This document shows, one piece after another, positions 1 through 8,514 of a stretch of 64,000 bases of DNA. The position numbers were made by a program, and so were the translations under genes. Source of the stretch: an uncultured Oscillospiraceae bacterium. GTDB lineage: Bacteria; Bacillota; Clostridia; Oscillospirales; Oscillospiraceae. Below the pieces are notes generated by a model. That model ran no database searches. It saw only the letters and a list, made by a program, of their open reading frames with translations, and was not told the origin of the DNA. The number at the start of each line of letters is the position of its first letter. The stretch's first letter is position 1. The stretch covers positions 16,272 to 80,271 of the forward strand of contig CAKTOH010000008.1 of NCBI GenBank assembly GCA_934589705.1. The letters are read 5' to 3'.

Positions 1-675
1 GTTGTGGGTGACCCGCAGGGGCAGCTTTCCCTCCCGCAGAGCGGCAAGCGCCACGGAGCAGTCCGCCTTCCGGTGGAGGACGAACTGAATCTCCTGTTCC
101 ACATCCTTGGCACGGTTCCTTTTGTCGGCAGCCAGGGCGGCCTCAAACTTGGCGAACCTGTCCTCGGTATTGTGGAAGTTCACGATGGTCTCGTGAAGGG
201 TTTCCGCGGGATAGTCCTGGAGCAGGTACTGGAACCGACCAAAGGCCCGGGCGGAGGCCTCGAAGAGCTCCGGGGTCGCGGACTGGAAGCAGTCGGTATT
301 TTCAATGAAGGGGGTCAGCCGCCAGACCTTGCCGTTCTCGTCCGTATAGAAGTCCCGGCCGTCCTTCGTTTTCACCAGGCTCAGGGTCTCCCGGGCAGGA
401 TCCCCGCCGGCGGCGATGATCTTCTTCCTTAAATAAGAGGTAATGCCGATGAAGTTCTCCATCAGCTCCTCCGGATGGGGAAAGGCCGCCCGGCTCATAC
501 CCTGGAGAATAAACCTTACAGGATCCCCCTCCTGGGGCTGGCAGACCACGCAGTAGGTGTCATTGATGTGTCCCTGTCCGTAGCGCACGGCGCCCAGCAG
601 GGTTTCCGGGAAATCGTAGGTGCTCAGAACCTTCTGAAGAATCGGATCCTGATGACCTTGGGTAACGTTTTCCAT
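1..675 (-). CDS. N-acetylhexosamine 1-kinase-like phosphotransferase, C-terminus cut by window edge
   Basis: Reading leftward from the ATG at 675-673, 225 codons stay open to the window edge, so only the N-terminal part is present. The start follows AAGGAGGAAGCAGC, a strong ribosome site. The translation has the pattern of the APH/choline-kinase-like fold of N-acetylhexosamine 1-kinases: a glycine-rich GQGHIND segment near residue 33, FGRFQYLLQDYP, and at the cut end RVTHN, which in this family begins the catalytic loop HNDTKxNN. Family members phosphorylate GlcNAc/GalNAc at C1 in the lacto-N-biose/galacto-N-biose salvage route. It diverges from a sugar ABC importer, which fits amino-sugar salvage (inference). 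The catalytic Asp lies outside the window; substrate cannot be fixed here. Confidence 0.75.
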   Translation of the reverse strand, partial: MENVTQGHQDPILQKVLSTYDFPETLLGAVRYGQGHINDTYCVVCQPQEGDPVRFILQGMSRAAFPHPEELMENFIGITSYLRKKIIAAGGDPARETLSLVKTKDGRDFYTDENGKVWRLTPFIENTDCFQSATPELFEASARAFGRFQYLLQDYPAETLHETIVNFHNTEDRFAKFEAALAADKRNRAKDVEQEIQFVLHRKADCSVALAALREGKLPLRVTHN

Positions 676-770
676 TGCTGCTTCCTCCTTATGTTTTCCA
701 CATTCTTTGAATTTCGCACGGAAATAGTTGATTTATGCAAATGTCGTCTTCGTTTTGCTCAATTTTCTTC

Positions 771-799
771 AGTATACCACAGAAAATACCGATTGGCAA
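771..799 (-). promoter_or_regulatory. Promoter of the NahK-like kinase gene
   Basis: On the minus strand, TTGCCA (794-799) and TATACT (771-776) are separated by 17 bases, a good sigma-A match. It lies about 95 bases upstream of the kinase start and diverges from the ABC transporter promoter. Confidence 0.6.
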
Positions 800-833
800 C
801 CATTTTTCGGGACTGTTTTTGCGTTTTTATATT

Positions 834-902
834 TTGTAAAATTATACAATTTGAAGCATTCAGAATTGTTGAAACATCCAATTTTGTCTATTTCGTCGAA
901 AT
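834..902. promoter_or_regulatory. Two small palindromes, candidate operators between divergent sugar genes
   Basis: TTGTA-6-TACAA (834-849) and ATTTCG-T-CGAAAT (890-902) lie in the AT-rich region between the two divergent promoters. The second is 26 bases upstream of the transporter -35 box. They are plausible binding sites for a sugar-responsive regulator, but no regulator gene is adjacent and the regulator cannot be named. Confidence 0.3.
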
Positions 903-928
903 CTGCCCCATTTTCCGGTGATTTTTCA

Positions 929-956
929 TTGACTTCTCGTTTTTTTCCTGTATACT
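929..956 (+). promoter_or_regulatory. Promoter of the sugar ABC transporter operon
   Basis: TTGACT (929-934), 16-base spacer and TATACT (951-956) lie about 90 bases upstream of the lipoprotein start. Confidence 0.7.
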
Positions 957-1047
957 AGGGGTAAGGATAGAAAAAGACAAATCCGGCTCGGCATTATCAG
1001 TGCATAGCACTGTTGATTGCATACTTAATTACAATGGAGGAAACAAG

Positions 1048-2331
1048 ATGAAGAAGATTATCTCCCTGCTGCTGGTTCTGGCCATGGCTCTGACCCTGGT
1101 CGCCTGCGGCGGAAACGCTGCCCCCGCTGCCACCGAGGCTCCTAAGGCCGACGCTCCCGCAGCCACCCAGGCTCCCGCCGCTGACGGCGAGAAGACCACC
1201 GTCACCATGATCGCCGCTCAGTACGGCCCCAAGACCGCCGACTGGTGGGCTGACTTCGAGAAGAAGTTCGAGGCTGCCAACGAGAATATCGACCTGGTTG
1301 TGGACTGCGTTTCCTGGAACGACATCTACACCGTGGTCAACACCCGGATCGCCAACGGCCAGGCTCCTGACCTACTGAACATCGACGTGTTCGCCGACTA
1401 CCAGGCTGACGGCCTGCTGCTGCCCGCCGAGGATTGGTGCTCTGCCGAGACCTACGCCAAGTTCTACCAGGCTTTCCTGGATCAGTCCGTTGTGGACGGC
1501 ACCGTGTGGGCTGTGCCCGATCTGGCTTCCGCCCGTGCTCTGTACTACAATAAGGACATCCTGGAGCAGGCCGGTGTGGAAGTTCCCACCACCTGGGACG
1601 AGCTGACCGCCGCCTGCAAGACCATCAAGGAGAAGTGCGCCGATGTGTACCCCTGGGGCATCGACATGACCACTGACGAAGGCCAGGCCGCTTTCGCCTA
1701 CTACACCTGGAACAACGGCGGCGGCTTCGTGGACGACGAGGGCAACTGGACTCTGAACTCTGCCGCGAACGTGGCCGCTGTTGAGTACGAGATCGGCCTG
1801 GTCAAGGACGGCCTGACCAACTCCGACCCCGCCAACGAGACCCGCTACACCCTGCAGGATCTGTTCTGCGCCGGCAAGCTGGCTATGATGATCGCCCCCA
1901 ACGCGCTGTCCACCCAGGCCGGTGAGGCCGGTGTGAACTACGGCTTCGCCGCTATCCCCAACAACTCCGGCGTCTCCGTCTCCGCCGGTGTTATGGACCG
2001 GATCATGTGCTTCGACAACGGCCAGGACGACGCCACCATGGCTGCCATCACCACTGTTGTTGACGCTTTCTACGACGATGAGCCCTACTCCGAGTGGGTT
2101 CTGATGGAGGGCTTCCTGCCCGCTACCACCGCCGGTGGTGAGGCCTGCGCCGCTGCCGACCCCGCCATGGGCGCCTGGATCGACATCGTTGGCTCCGCTA
2201 AGTTCTACCCCACCGCCAAGGCTGAGTGGGCTGACGTGAAGCAGGGTGTCATCGATGTGGAGCAGCAGGCTCTGCTGGGCGGCAACGTTCAGGAGCTGCT
2301 GGATAACCTCCAGTCTGAGATCGCCGGTTAA
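1048..2331 (+). CDS. Sugar ABC transporter substrate-binding lipoprotein
   Basis: A 427-residue family-1 solute-binding protein. The ATG at 1048 follows GGAGG (1036-1040) and begins MKKIISLLLVLAMALTLVACGG, a type II signal peptide with lipobox LVAC, so the mature protein should be lipid-anchored outside the membrane. An Ala/Pro/Thr-rich linker (about residues 24-50) precedes the binding domain, which carries family-typical segments such as APDLLNIDVFADYQADGLLLP and PTTWDELTAACKTIK. It is followed by two MalF/MalG-type permeases; an ATPase is missing and would come from a shared MsmK-type protein elsewhere, as is usual for this class. The divergent N-acetylhexosamine kinase hints at amino-sugar or host-glycan oligosaccharide substrates (inference). 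Confidence 0.85.
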   Translation: MKKIISLLLVLAMALTLVACGGNAAPAATEAPKADAPAATQAPAADGEKTTVTMIAAQYGPKTADWWADFEKKFEAANENIDLVVDCVSWNDIYTVVNTRIANGQAPDLLNIDVFADYQADGLLLPAEDWCSAETYAKFYQAFLDQSVVDGTVWAVPDLASARALYYNKDILEQAGVEVPTTWDELTAACKTIKEKCADVYPWGIDMTTDEGQAAFAYYTWNNGGGFVDDEGNWTLNSAANVAAVEYEIGLVKDGLTNSDPANETRYTLQDLFCAGKLAMMIAPNALSTQAGEAGVNYGFAAIPNNSGVSVSAGVMDRIMCFDNGQDDATMAAITTVVDAFYDDEPYSEWVLMEGFLPATTAGGEACAAADPAMGAWIDIVGSAKFYPTAKAEWADVKQGVIDVEQQALLGGNVQELLDNLQSEIAG

Positions 2332-2366
2332 TTTCCCGCAACCGACACCGCTGTAACCTAGCATTC

Positions 2367-2396
2367 CAGTGGGCCGGGCTTTGGCCCGGCCCACTG
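2367..2396 (+). terminator. Intercistronic 13-bp hairpin after the binding-protein gene
   Basis: Perfect 13-bp stem CAGTGGGCCGGGC with a 4-base loop and no T-run behind it. Sitting between the abundantly needed lipoprotein gene and the permease genes, it more likely stabilises the 3' end or lowers downstream expression than fully terminates. Confidence 0.6.
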
Positions 2397-2560
2397 TCCG
2401 TCTCAAAAGTGCCGCGCAATCGGCAAGCGCGCGTATTTTCCGCCAAGTCCGGTGACCCGGGGAATTCCGGTTTGTCTTCCATGCAGCCTTTTTCAAAGTG
2501 CTGCCGCACGAGAAGCCGCGTTTTGAAAGCGGCTGCATATCAAAGGGGGTACCATCCAAC

Positions 2561-3448
2561 ATGAAAAAACCGTACAAGCTGCAAAGCACGGCAGAACCCT
2601 ACCTGTGGATTCTGCCCAGCGTCATCCTGATGGCAATTTTCATTGTCATTCCCATCGGCTTTGTCTTCCGCATGGCCTTCAGCCAGATCACAAAGGCCGG
2701 CCTCATCAAGGGCTTCTATGGCTTCAAGAATTTCCAGAAGGTGCTGGCAAGCGCCAAATTTGCCATGGTTCTGAAAAACACCCTCATCTGGACCATTCTG
2801 GTGGTGGTGCTGTCCACGGTGCTGGGCTTCATCCTTGCGCTGCTGCTGAACAATGAATTCAAGGGGCGGAAAATTGCCCGAGCCATCGTCGTCTTCCCCT
2901 GGGCAACCACCCTGGTCATTCAGGCCTCTGCCTGGAAGTTCATCATCAACACCGACTACGGCGCCCTGAACACCCTGCTGAAAACCCTGGGCATCATTCA
3001 GCAGAATGTGAACTGGACCCCTACCCCAGAGGCCTACTTCGCCTGGGAAATCGCCTGCGGCATTTTCGTCACCATTCCCTTTGTCTGCTTCACCGCCCTG
3101 TCCGGTCTGCAAAGCATCGACAGTTCCCTGTATGAGGCCGCCACCGTGGACGGTTCCAACTACTGGCAGAAGCTGTTCCACATCACCCTGCCCCTGGTCA
3201 AGCCCAGCCTGACCGTGGCTACGGTGCTGAACATCATCTATGTGTTCAACTCCTTCCCCATCGTCTGGACCATCACCAAGGGCGACCCCGCCAGCCGCAC
3301 CGACACCCTGGTCACCTACCTCTACAAGCTGGCCTTCTACAACGGTAAGCAAGGCGAAGCCGCCGCGGTATCCGTCATCGGCTTCCTCATTCTGCTGGTG
3401 TGCGCCAGCTGCTACATGGTTTCCACCCTGAAGAAAGGAGATGAGTGA
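2561..3448 (+). CDS. Sugar ABC transporter permease, MalF/UgpA type
   Basis: A 295-residue inner-membrane permease of the carbohydrate uptake CUT1 class. The ATG at 2561 is preceded by AAAGGGGGT. Six hydrophobic segments are visible, starting with YLWILPSVILMAIFIVIPIGFVF. The cytoplasmic EAA loop that docks the ATPase reads YEAATVDGSNYWQKLFHITLPLVKP near residue 190. It pairs with the next gene to form the channel for the substrate delivered by the upstream lipoprotein. Confidence 0.88.
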   Translation: MKKPYKLQSTAEPYLWILPSVILMAIFIVIPIGFVFRMAFSQITKAGLIKGFYGFKNFQKVLASAKFAMVLKNTLIWTILVVVLSTVLGFILALLLNNEFKGRKIARAIVVFPWATTLVIQASAWKFIINTDYGALNTLLKTLGIIQQNVNWTPTPEAYFAWEIACGIFVTIPFVCFTALSGLQSIDSSLYEAATVDGSNYWQKLFHITLPLVKPSLTVATVLNIIYVFNSFPIVWTITKGDPASRTDTLVTYLYKLAFYNGKQGEAAAVSVIGFLILLVCASCYMVSTLKKGDE

Positions 3449-3450
3449 TT

Positions 3451-4305
3451 ATGACCCTGGAATCCTCCCGCGTCAACTGGGGCAAGCTCCTGAGCCGAAT
3501 TCTTTTGTACTTCGTGGTGGTGCTCATCAGCCTGTTCATTCTCTATCCTTATTTCGTGATGTTTACCACCGCTCTGAAAAGCCGCAATGAGATTTTCGCC
3601 ATGGACGGCAGACTTTTCCCCATCAAAGCCCTGTGGTCTAACTTCGCCGACATCTGGGTCAAAGCACCCATGGCCAAGTACATGGTCAACTCCGTCATCA
3701 TTGCCGCCGGCTCCACCGCCATTGCCATGGTCTGCGGCATTCCCGCGGCCTATGCCCTGGCCCGGATGCGGTTCAAAGGCCAGACAGCTTTCCTGGGCTT
3801 CATCATCGTCTCCCAGATGTTCGCCCCCGTGGTGCTGCTCATCGGTATCTACAAGGTCATGCAGGTGCTGAACCTGACGAACTCCTTGCTCGGTCTGATC
3901 TTCATCAACGCCGCCTTCAACCAGGCCTTCACCATCTGGCTGCTCCGGGGCACCTTCCTGTCCATCTCCGCGGAGATGGAGCAGGCCGCCACCATCGACG
4001 GCTGCAACCGGATTCAGGCCATGTTCAAAGTGCTGCTGCCCGTGGCCGCCCCCGGCATCGTTACCACCCTGATCTTCATTTTCATCAACGCCTGGAACGA
4101 GTACACCGTGGCTCTGTGCCTGATCTCCACCGAGACCATCAAGCCTCTGACCGTGGGTATCAACATCTTCAACGGCTACAACATCATCGAGTGGCAGTAC
4201 CTGTTTGCCGCTTCCATCTTCGCCATCATCCCCGTTGTCATCCTGTTCATGTCCATTGAAAAGAACCTGACCAGCGGCCTCACCGCCGGCGGCGTCAAGG
4301 GCTAA
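3451..4305 (+). CDS. Sugar ABC transporter permease, MalG/UgpE type
   Basis: A 284-residue second CUT1 permease. The ATG at 3451 sits 10 bases after AAAGGAG (3434-3440); an in-frame GTG at 3445 would overlap the previous stop but is too close to the ribosome site. The EAA loop EQAATIDGCNRIQAMFKVLLPVAAP and several transmembrane segments are visible. It is almost adjacent to the first permease, so the two are probably translationally coupled and assemble as a heterodimer. Confidence 0.88.
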   Translation: MTLESSRVNWGKLLSRILLYFVVVLISLFILYPYFVMFTTALKSRNEIFAMDGRLFPIKALWSNFADIWVKAPMAKYMVNSVIIAAGSTAIAMVCGIPAAYALARMRFKGQTAFLGFIIVSQMFAPVVLLIGIYKVMQVLNLTNSLLGLIFINAAFNQAFTIWLLRGTFLSISAEMEQAATIDGCNRIQAMFKVLLPVAAPGIVTTLIFIFINAWNEYTVALCLISTETIKPLTVGINIFNGYNIIEWQYLFAASIFAIIPVVILFMSIEKNLTSGLTAGGVKG

Positions 4306-4318
4306 GCACACCTTATCC

Positions 4319-4345
4319 CCGGCGGGAGCCTCAGGCTCCCGCCGG
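4319..4345 (+). terminator. Terminator hairpin after the ABC transporter operon
   Basis: Perfect 12-bp GC-rich stem CCGGCGGGAGCC with loop TCA. No T-run follows; a dispersed repeat element begins eight bases later. Confidence 0.65.
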
Positions 4346-4352
4346 TTCAGCG

Positions 4353-4625
4353 TGTCAAAAAAGTCCGAAAGATACGGTGTCATTCCGAACCAGTCCGCAG
4401 ACTGGTGTGGGAATCCCCCGGTTCTTCCAGAAACTAATGGTGAAGCACTAAGGCTCCCCTTGCTGACCAAGGGTGGTGCTTCCGCACCAGTGCGTTTTTC
4501 GATAGTTCTCGGAATGTTTCGGGGGATTGCCACACCAGCCTGCGGGCTGGTTCGCAATGACATGCGTGATACGACCTGCATTCATCATCCATACCGCCCA
4601 TTATTTGGGCGTGACTTTTCTGACA
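4353..4625. repeat. Dispersed repeat element, full-length family-1 copy
   Basis: Begins TGTCAAAAAAGTCCG, contains a TGTCATTCCGAACCAGT hairpin unit (4378-4419), an internal module with the CTCCCCTTGCTGACCAAGG hairpin, and an inverted hairpin unit (4521-4562). It probably ends near TTTTCTGACA (4615-4624). The first roughly 75 bases are nearly identical to the element at 51558. This fills the gap between the transporter and the hydroxy-acid gene; no coding is supported. Confidence 0.7.
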
Positions 4626-4639
4626 AAGCGTGCTATGAT
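4611..4639 (+). promoter_or_regulatory. Promoter of the alpha-hydroxy-acid enzyme gene
   Basis: GTGACT (4611-4616), 17-base spacer and TATGAT (4634-4639). The -35 region overlaps the presumed right end of the repeat element, so the repeat may supply part of the promoter. Confidence 0.5.
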
Positions 4640-4669
4640 AAAAGAAAAATTCCTCAGGAGGAAACAAAT

Positions 4670-5692
4670 ATGACTTATTCCGAAGTTCTTGCCAACGCCC
4701 GGCAGGCCATGAGCCCCAACTGCAAGGCCTGTCCCGTGTGCAACGGCCGTGCCTGCACCAACCACGTTCCCGGCCCCGGCGCCAAGGGCGTAGGCGACAA
4801 CGCCATCCGGAATTTCGACGCCTGGCAGCGCATCCGGGTGAACATGGACACCATCCACGAGAGCGGCGATCCGGACACCTCCCTGGAGCTGTTCGGCAAG
4901 CACTTCCGCTACCCCTTCTTCGCCGGCCCTGTGGGGGCGGTGACCATGCACTACTCCGATAAGTACGACGACCTGGCCTACAACAACGTGCTGGTCAAGG
5001 CCTGCGCGGAAAACGGCATTGCCGCCTTCACCGGCGACGGTCTGAACGCCGACGTGATGAAGTCCGCATGCAGCGCCATCGCCGCCTGTCAGGGCATGGG
5101 CGTGCCCACGGTGAAGCCCTGGAGCCAGGAGACCGTAAGCGCCAAGATGGAGCTGGTACACGCCTCCCACTGCTTCGCCGTGGCCATGGACGTGGACGGC
5201 GCGGGTCTGCCCTTCCTGAAGGGTATGAATCCCCCTGCCGGCAGCAAGACCGTGGAGCAGCTGGCGGAGATCGCCAAGATGGCAGGCAAGCCCTTCATCG
5301 TCAAGGGCATTATGACCGTCAAGGGGGCTCTGAAGGCCAAGCAGGCCGGTGCCGCCGCCATCGTGGTCAGCAACCACGGCGGCCGGGTTCTGGACCAGTG
5401 CCCCGCCACCGCCGAGGTGCTTCCGGCCATTGTGGAGGCTCTGAAGGGCAGCGGCGTGAAGATTCTGGTGGACGGCGGGCTGCGCAGCGGCGTAGACGTG
5501 TTCAAGGCTCTGGCCATGGGCGCGGACGCGGTGATCATCGCCCGTCCCTTCGTTTCCGCGGTCTATGGCGGCGGCGAGGAAGGCGTGAAGCTCTACATCG
5601 ACAAGATCGGCGGGGAACTGTCCGATGCCATGACCATGTGCGGCGCAAAGAGCCTGAAGGACATCACTCCGGATATGGTTTTCGTCCGGTAA
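4670..5692 (+). CDS. FMN-dependent alpha-hydroxy-acid oxidising enzyme with N-terminal Cys motif
   Basis: A 340-residue TIM-barrel flavoenzyme of the lactate/glycolate dehydrogenase-oxidase family, which oxidises 2-hydroxy acids to 2-oxo acids using FMN. The ATG at 4670 follows AGGAGGAAA (4656-4664). The catalytic His/Arg block SNHGGRVLDQ and the FMN-phosphate segment DGGLRSGVDVFKALAMGADAVIIARP are present. The N-terminus carries C18-x2-C21-x2-C24-x4-C29, absent from classical lactate oxidases, which could bind iron-sulfur or zinc. It stands alone between repeats and has its own promoter and terminator. The electron acceptor and real substrate cannot be deduced. Confidence 0.82.
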   Translation: MTYSEVLANARQAMSPNCKACPVCNGRACTNHVPGPGAKGVGDNAIRNFDAWQRIRVNMDTIHESGDPDTSLELFGKHFRYPFFAGPVGAVTMHYSDKYDDLAYNNVLVKACAENGIAAFTGDGLNADVMKSACSAIAACQGMGVPTVKPWSQETVSAKMELVHASHCFAVAMDVDGAGLPFLKGMNPPAGSKTVEQLAEIAKMAGKPFIVKGIMTVKGALKAKQAGAAAIVVSNHGGRVLDQCPATAEVLPAIVEALKGSGVKILVDGGLRSGVDVFKALAMGADAVIIARPFVSAVYGGGEEGVKLYIDKIGGELSDAMTMCGAKSLKDITPDMVFVR

Positions 5693-5713
5693 ACAAGTTT
5701 CTGCGACATATCG

Positions 5714-5750
5714 GCTCCCCTTGATTCTCAAGGGGAGCTTGTTTTCTTTT
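5714..5750 (+). terminator. Terminator of the alpha-hydroxy-acid enzyme gene
   Basis: 11-bp stem GCTCCCCTTGA with loop TTC (5714-5738), followed by TTGTTTTCTTTT. Confidence 0.8.
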
Positions 5751-5775
5751 CCGCTGAGTCAAACAAAAATCGCAC

Positions 5776-5958
5776 GTCATTGCGAGCCAGTGCTCACACT
5801 GGCGTGGCAATCCCCCGGTCGTTCCGGGAACTACCAGCGAAGCGCAAAGGCTCCCCTTGCTGACCAAGGGTGGTGCTCCCGCACCAGTGCGTTCTTCGGT
5901 GGCATCCGAAAGAACAGGGGGATTGCCACACCAGTCTGCGGACTGGTTCGCAATGACA
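5776..5958. repeat. Dispersed repeat element, paired inverted hairpin units
   Basis: A GTCATTGCGAGCCAGT unit (5776-5816) and its inverted partner (5917-5958) enclose the same CTCCCCTTGCTGACCAAGG/CACCAGTGCG module seen at 4453-4495. The remainder of the gap to 6130 has no supported gene; a 14-base palindrome GCAGGAATTCCTGC lies at about 6044-6057. Confidence 0.7.
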
Positions 5959-6137
5959 TGCGTTATACGATAGCTTACGAAAAATATAATCCGTCCACAT
6001 CCGCCCTTACAAGTACAGGCTTAGAGGCCATTTTTCCGCAATGCAGGAATTCCTGCGCAGAACGCACAATATGAATATTTCGTGAATTTAATTTTTGGTA
6101 ATTGTTAACGAATCTTCTCGCTCATAGACAATTGTGC

Positions 6138-6166
6138 TTCACAAACGGACAAGTCGGGTGTATAAT
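6138..6166 (+). promoter_or_regulatory. Promoter of the unknown-protein/cstA pair
   Basis: TTCACA (6138-6143), 17-base spacer and TATAAT (6161-6166), about 57 bases upstream of the first start. Confidence 0.7.
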
Positions 6167-6222
6167 GAGCCCGTTATCTCGCCATCCCATCCGGAAGGCA
6201 CTGGAAAACGAAAGGAACGCCT

Positions 6223-6741
6223 ATGGATCTCACCCCCGAGCAGCAGCTGAACCGGCTGCTGGATGCCTATTCTCATGCCTACGATGTGGAGCGTGACGTG
6301 ACCGTGGAGGACACTGTCTATCCCGCCATGGCTACCTACTTCCTGCGCGATGAGAATTATCTGATTTCCAGAAAGCACGTTCTTTCGGCTCTGGAGCAGT
6401 ACGAATATGTGTACTTCCTTCAGACCGAGCACCTGAACGCGGAGGAGCTGCAAAAACACATCGACCGCACCAAGGCGGCAGGGCTTTCCCTGGTTCGCCC
6501 CCATAAGGAGCACATGTTTTCCAACGTTGGCCTGGTGGTGCTGGCGGGTTCTATTTCGCCGGAGGCGAAAAAGCTGCTGAAGCGCACCCGCTTCCGCAAG
6601 TACTATATGCTGGGACTCCAGGGCTGGACGGAGTATCAGCTGGCAGCTATGGAAACATCCACGAAAAGCTTCTACTCCAATCCAGCGGGTGTGGGAGCCA
6701 GAAAGAATCTGGAGCGGAATTTCCGTCCCCGGAAAAAGTGA
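6223..6741 (+). CDS. Unrecognised soluble protein upstream of cstA
   Basis: A 172-residue protein I do not recognise. The ATG at 6223 follows GAAAGGA. There is no signal peptide or hydrophobic segment, so it should be cytoplasmic. The sequence is helix-prone and charged (DYSHAYDVERDVTVEDTVYP-like N-terminus; KKLLKRTRFRKYYMLGLQGW in the middle), with a basic C-terminal tail RKNLERNFRPRKK. It shares a promoter with the CstA carrier gene 22 bases downstream, so it may regulate or assist that transporter, but this is context only. Codon use resembles its neighbours. Confidence 0.6.
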   Translation: MDLTPEQQLNRLLDAYSHAYDVERDVTVEDTVYPAMATYFLRDENYLISRKHVLSALEQYEYVYFLQTEHLNAEELQKHIDRTKAAGLSLVRPHKEHMFSNVGLVVLAGSISPEAKKLLKRTRFRKYYMLGLQGWTEYQLAAMETSTKSFYSNPAGVGARKNLERNFRPRKK

Positions 6742-6763
6742 AAGAAAGGGAGTTATCAATCCT

Positions 6764-8494
6764 ATGAACGGTCTCGTACTTCTTCTGATCGGAATCGCCG
6801 TTCTCCTGTGCGGCTACATCTTCTACGGCCGCTACCTGTGCAAGAAGTGGGGCGTCGGTGAAACCAACGAGCCCACCCCCGCGCACACCATGGAGGATGG
6901 CATCGACTACGTTCCCGCCAAGGCCCCTGTGCTGATGGGACACCATTTCTCCTCCATCGCCGGTGCCGGCCCCATTACCGGCCCCATCTCCGCCGCCATG
7001 TTCGGCTGGCTGCCCTGTTTGCTGTGGATTCTGGTGGGCGGCATCTTCTTCGGCGGCGTCCATGACTTCGGCGCCCTGTTCGCCTCCGTCCGCCATAAGG
7101 GCAAGTCCATCGGCGAGATCATCTCCGCCAACATGAGCCTGCGGGCAAAGCGTCTGTTCATCATCTTCTCCTACCTGACCCTGATCCTGGTGGTGGCCGC
7201 CTTCGCTTCCATCGTGGCCGGCACCTTCGCCGCCAAGTATGTGGACGGTCAGGTGGATCTGGCCGCCTCCGCTACCCCCGCTTCCGTGGCCATGGTTTCC
7301 CTGCTCTTCATCGTCATCGCCATTGCCTTCGGCTTCATGGTTTACCGCCGGAATGCCCCCATGGGCGTTTCCACCATCGCCGGTGTCATCGCCATCTGCC
7401 TGTGCATGGTCATCGGCATGAACTGGCATCCCATCTACCTGTCCAACACCGCCTGGATGTGGATTGTTGGCCTGTACATCGCCATCGCCTCCGTCACCCC
7501 CGTCTGGATTCTGCTCCAGCCCCGTGACTACCTGTCCTCCTTCCTGCTGTACGCCATGCTGGCCATTGCCGCCATCGGCGTTGTGATCGCGCACCCCAAC
7601 ATGGTAGATTCCACCGGCGCAGGCCTGGTCGCCATCGGTGACGGCCTGAATGCCGCCGGTATCAAGCAGCCCATCTTCCCGGTGCTGTTCACCACCATTG
7701 CCTGCGGCGCCATTTCCGGCTTCCATTCCTTGGTTTCCTCCGGCACCACCTCCAAGCAGCTGGATAAGGAGACCGACGCCAAGCCCATTGCCTACGGCGG
7801 TATGCTGCTGGAGTGCGTGCTGGCTGTCATCACCCTGGTCGCCATCGCTTACGCCCGTCAGACCGGCCACACCGCCGGTGCCACCGACATCTTCGCCGGC
7901 GGCGTTGCCGGCATGGCTTCTCAGATCGCCGGCGGCAACCAGAGCCTGTTCAACATTCTCTACACCCTGCTGGTTCTGACCTACTCCGCCTTCTGCCTGA
8001 CCTCTCTGGACACCGCCACCCGTCTGGCCCGGTTCATGTTCCAGGAGTTCTGGATCGACGGCACCAAGGGTGAGACCCCCGAGAACGTCACCGGCCTGAA
8101 GAAGGTCATGGCCAACCCCTACATTTCCACCGGCATCACCGTGGTTCTGGGCATCCTGCTGGGTCTGAACGGCTACGCCAAGATCTGGGCTCTGTTCGGC
8201 TCCGCCAACCAGCTGCTGGCCGCTCTGGGTCTGCTGGCCGTGGCTACCTGGCTGGGCAACGTGGGCAAGGACAACAAGATGTTCCTGATCCCCATGGCCT
8301 TCATGCTCTGCGTCACCATCGCCTCCCTGCTGATCAACTCCTGGCAGCAGTTCAACGTCATCCTGGCCGGCGGCGCCGACTGGGGCCCCTACGTTCAGGT
8401 GGTTCTGGGTCTGATGCTGGTGATCCTGGCTGTGGTTCTGGCCATTGAAGGCGTTACCACCATCGCAAAGCAGAAGAAAACCGCCAAGGCCTGA
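6764..8494 (+). CDS. cstA: CstA-family carbon starvation carrier
   Basis: A 576-residue polytopic membrane protein of the CstA family (peptide or pyruvate uptake in characterised relatives). The ATG at 6764 follows AAAGGGAG. The diagnostic block HHFSSIAGAGPITGPISAAMFGWLPCLLWILVGGIFFGGVHDFGA appears near residue 60 as successive GP and GG-x-HD motifs; about 14 hydrophobic segments follow, with SLDTATRLARFMFQE near residue 415. It is shorter than the roughly 700-residue enterobacterial CstA, matching the short clostridial form. It lies 22 bases after an unknown gene in a two-gene operon. The substrate cannot be told from sequence. Confidence 0.88.
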   Translation: MNGLVLLLIGIAVLLCGYIFYGRYLCKKWGVGETNEPTPAHTMEDGIDYVPAKAPVLMGHHFSSIAGAGPITGPISAAMFGWLPCLLWILVGGIFFGGVHDFGALFASVRHKGKSIGEIISANMSLRAKRLFIIFSYLTLILVVAAFASIVAGTFAAKYVDGQVDLAASATPASVAMVSLLFIVIAIAFGFMVYRRNAPMGVSTIAGVIAICLCMVIGMNWHPIYLSNTAWMWIVGLYIAIASVTPVWILLQPRDYLSSFLLYAMLAIAAIGVVIAHPNMVDSTGAGLVAIGDGLNAAGIKQPIFPVLFTTIACGAISGFHSLVSSGTTSKQLDKETDAKPIAYGGMLLECVLAVITLVAIAYARQTGHTAGATDIFAGGVAGMASQIAGGNQSLFNILYTLLVLTYSAFCLTSLDTATRLARFMFQEFWIDGTKGETPENVTGLKKVMANPYISTGITVVLGILLGLNGYAKIWALFGSANQLLAALGLLAVATWLGNVGKDNKMFLIPMAFMLCVTIASLLINSWQQFNVILAGGADWGPYVQVVLGLMLVILAVVLAIEGVTTIAKQKKTAKA

Positions 8495-8514
8495 TTCTTC
8501 CGTTCCGTGAAGTT

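Noticed and set aside
1372-2589. A 405-codon minus-strand frame opposite the substrate-binding lipoprotein
   Set aside because: Gly/Val/His-rich shadow with no start signal; the lipoprotein has signal peptide, lipobox and ribosome site.
4352-4669. N-terminal extension of the alpha-hydroxy-acid enzyme through the repeat
   Set aside because: The extension translates the dispersed repeat; the ATG at 4670 has a strong ribosome site and promoter.
5976-6137. Possible small RNA upstream of the cstA pair
   Set aside because: Only a 14-base palindrome is seen, with no promoter-terminator pair to support an RNA gene.
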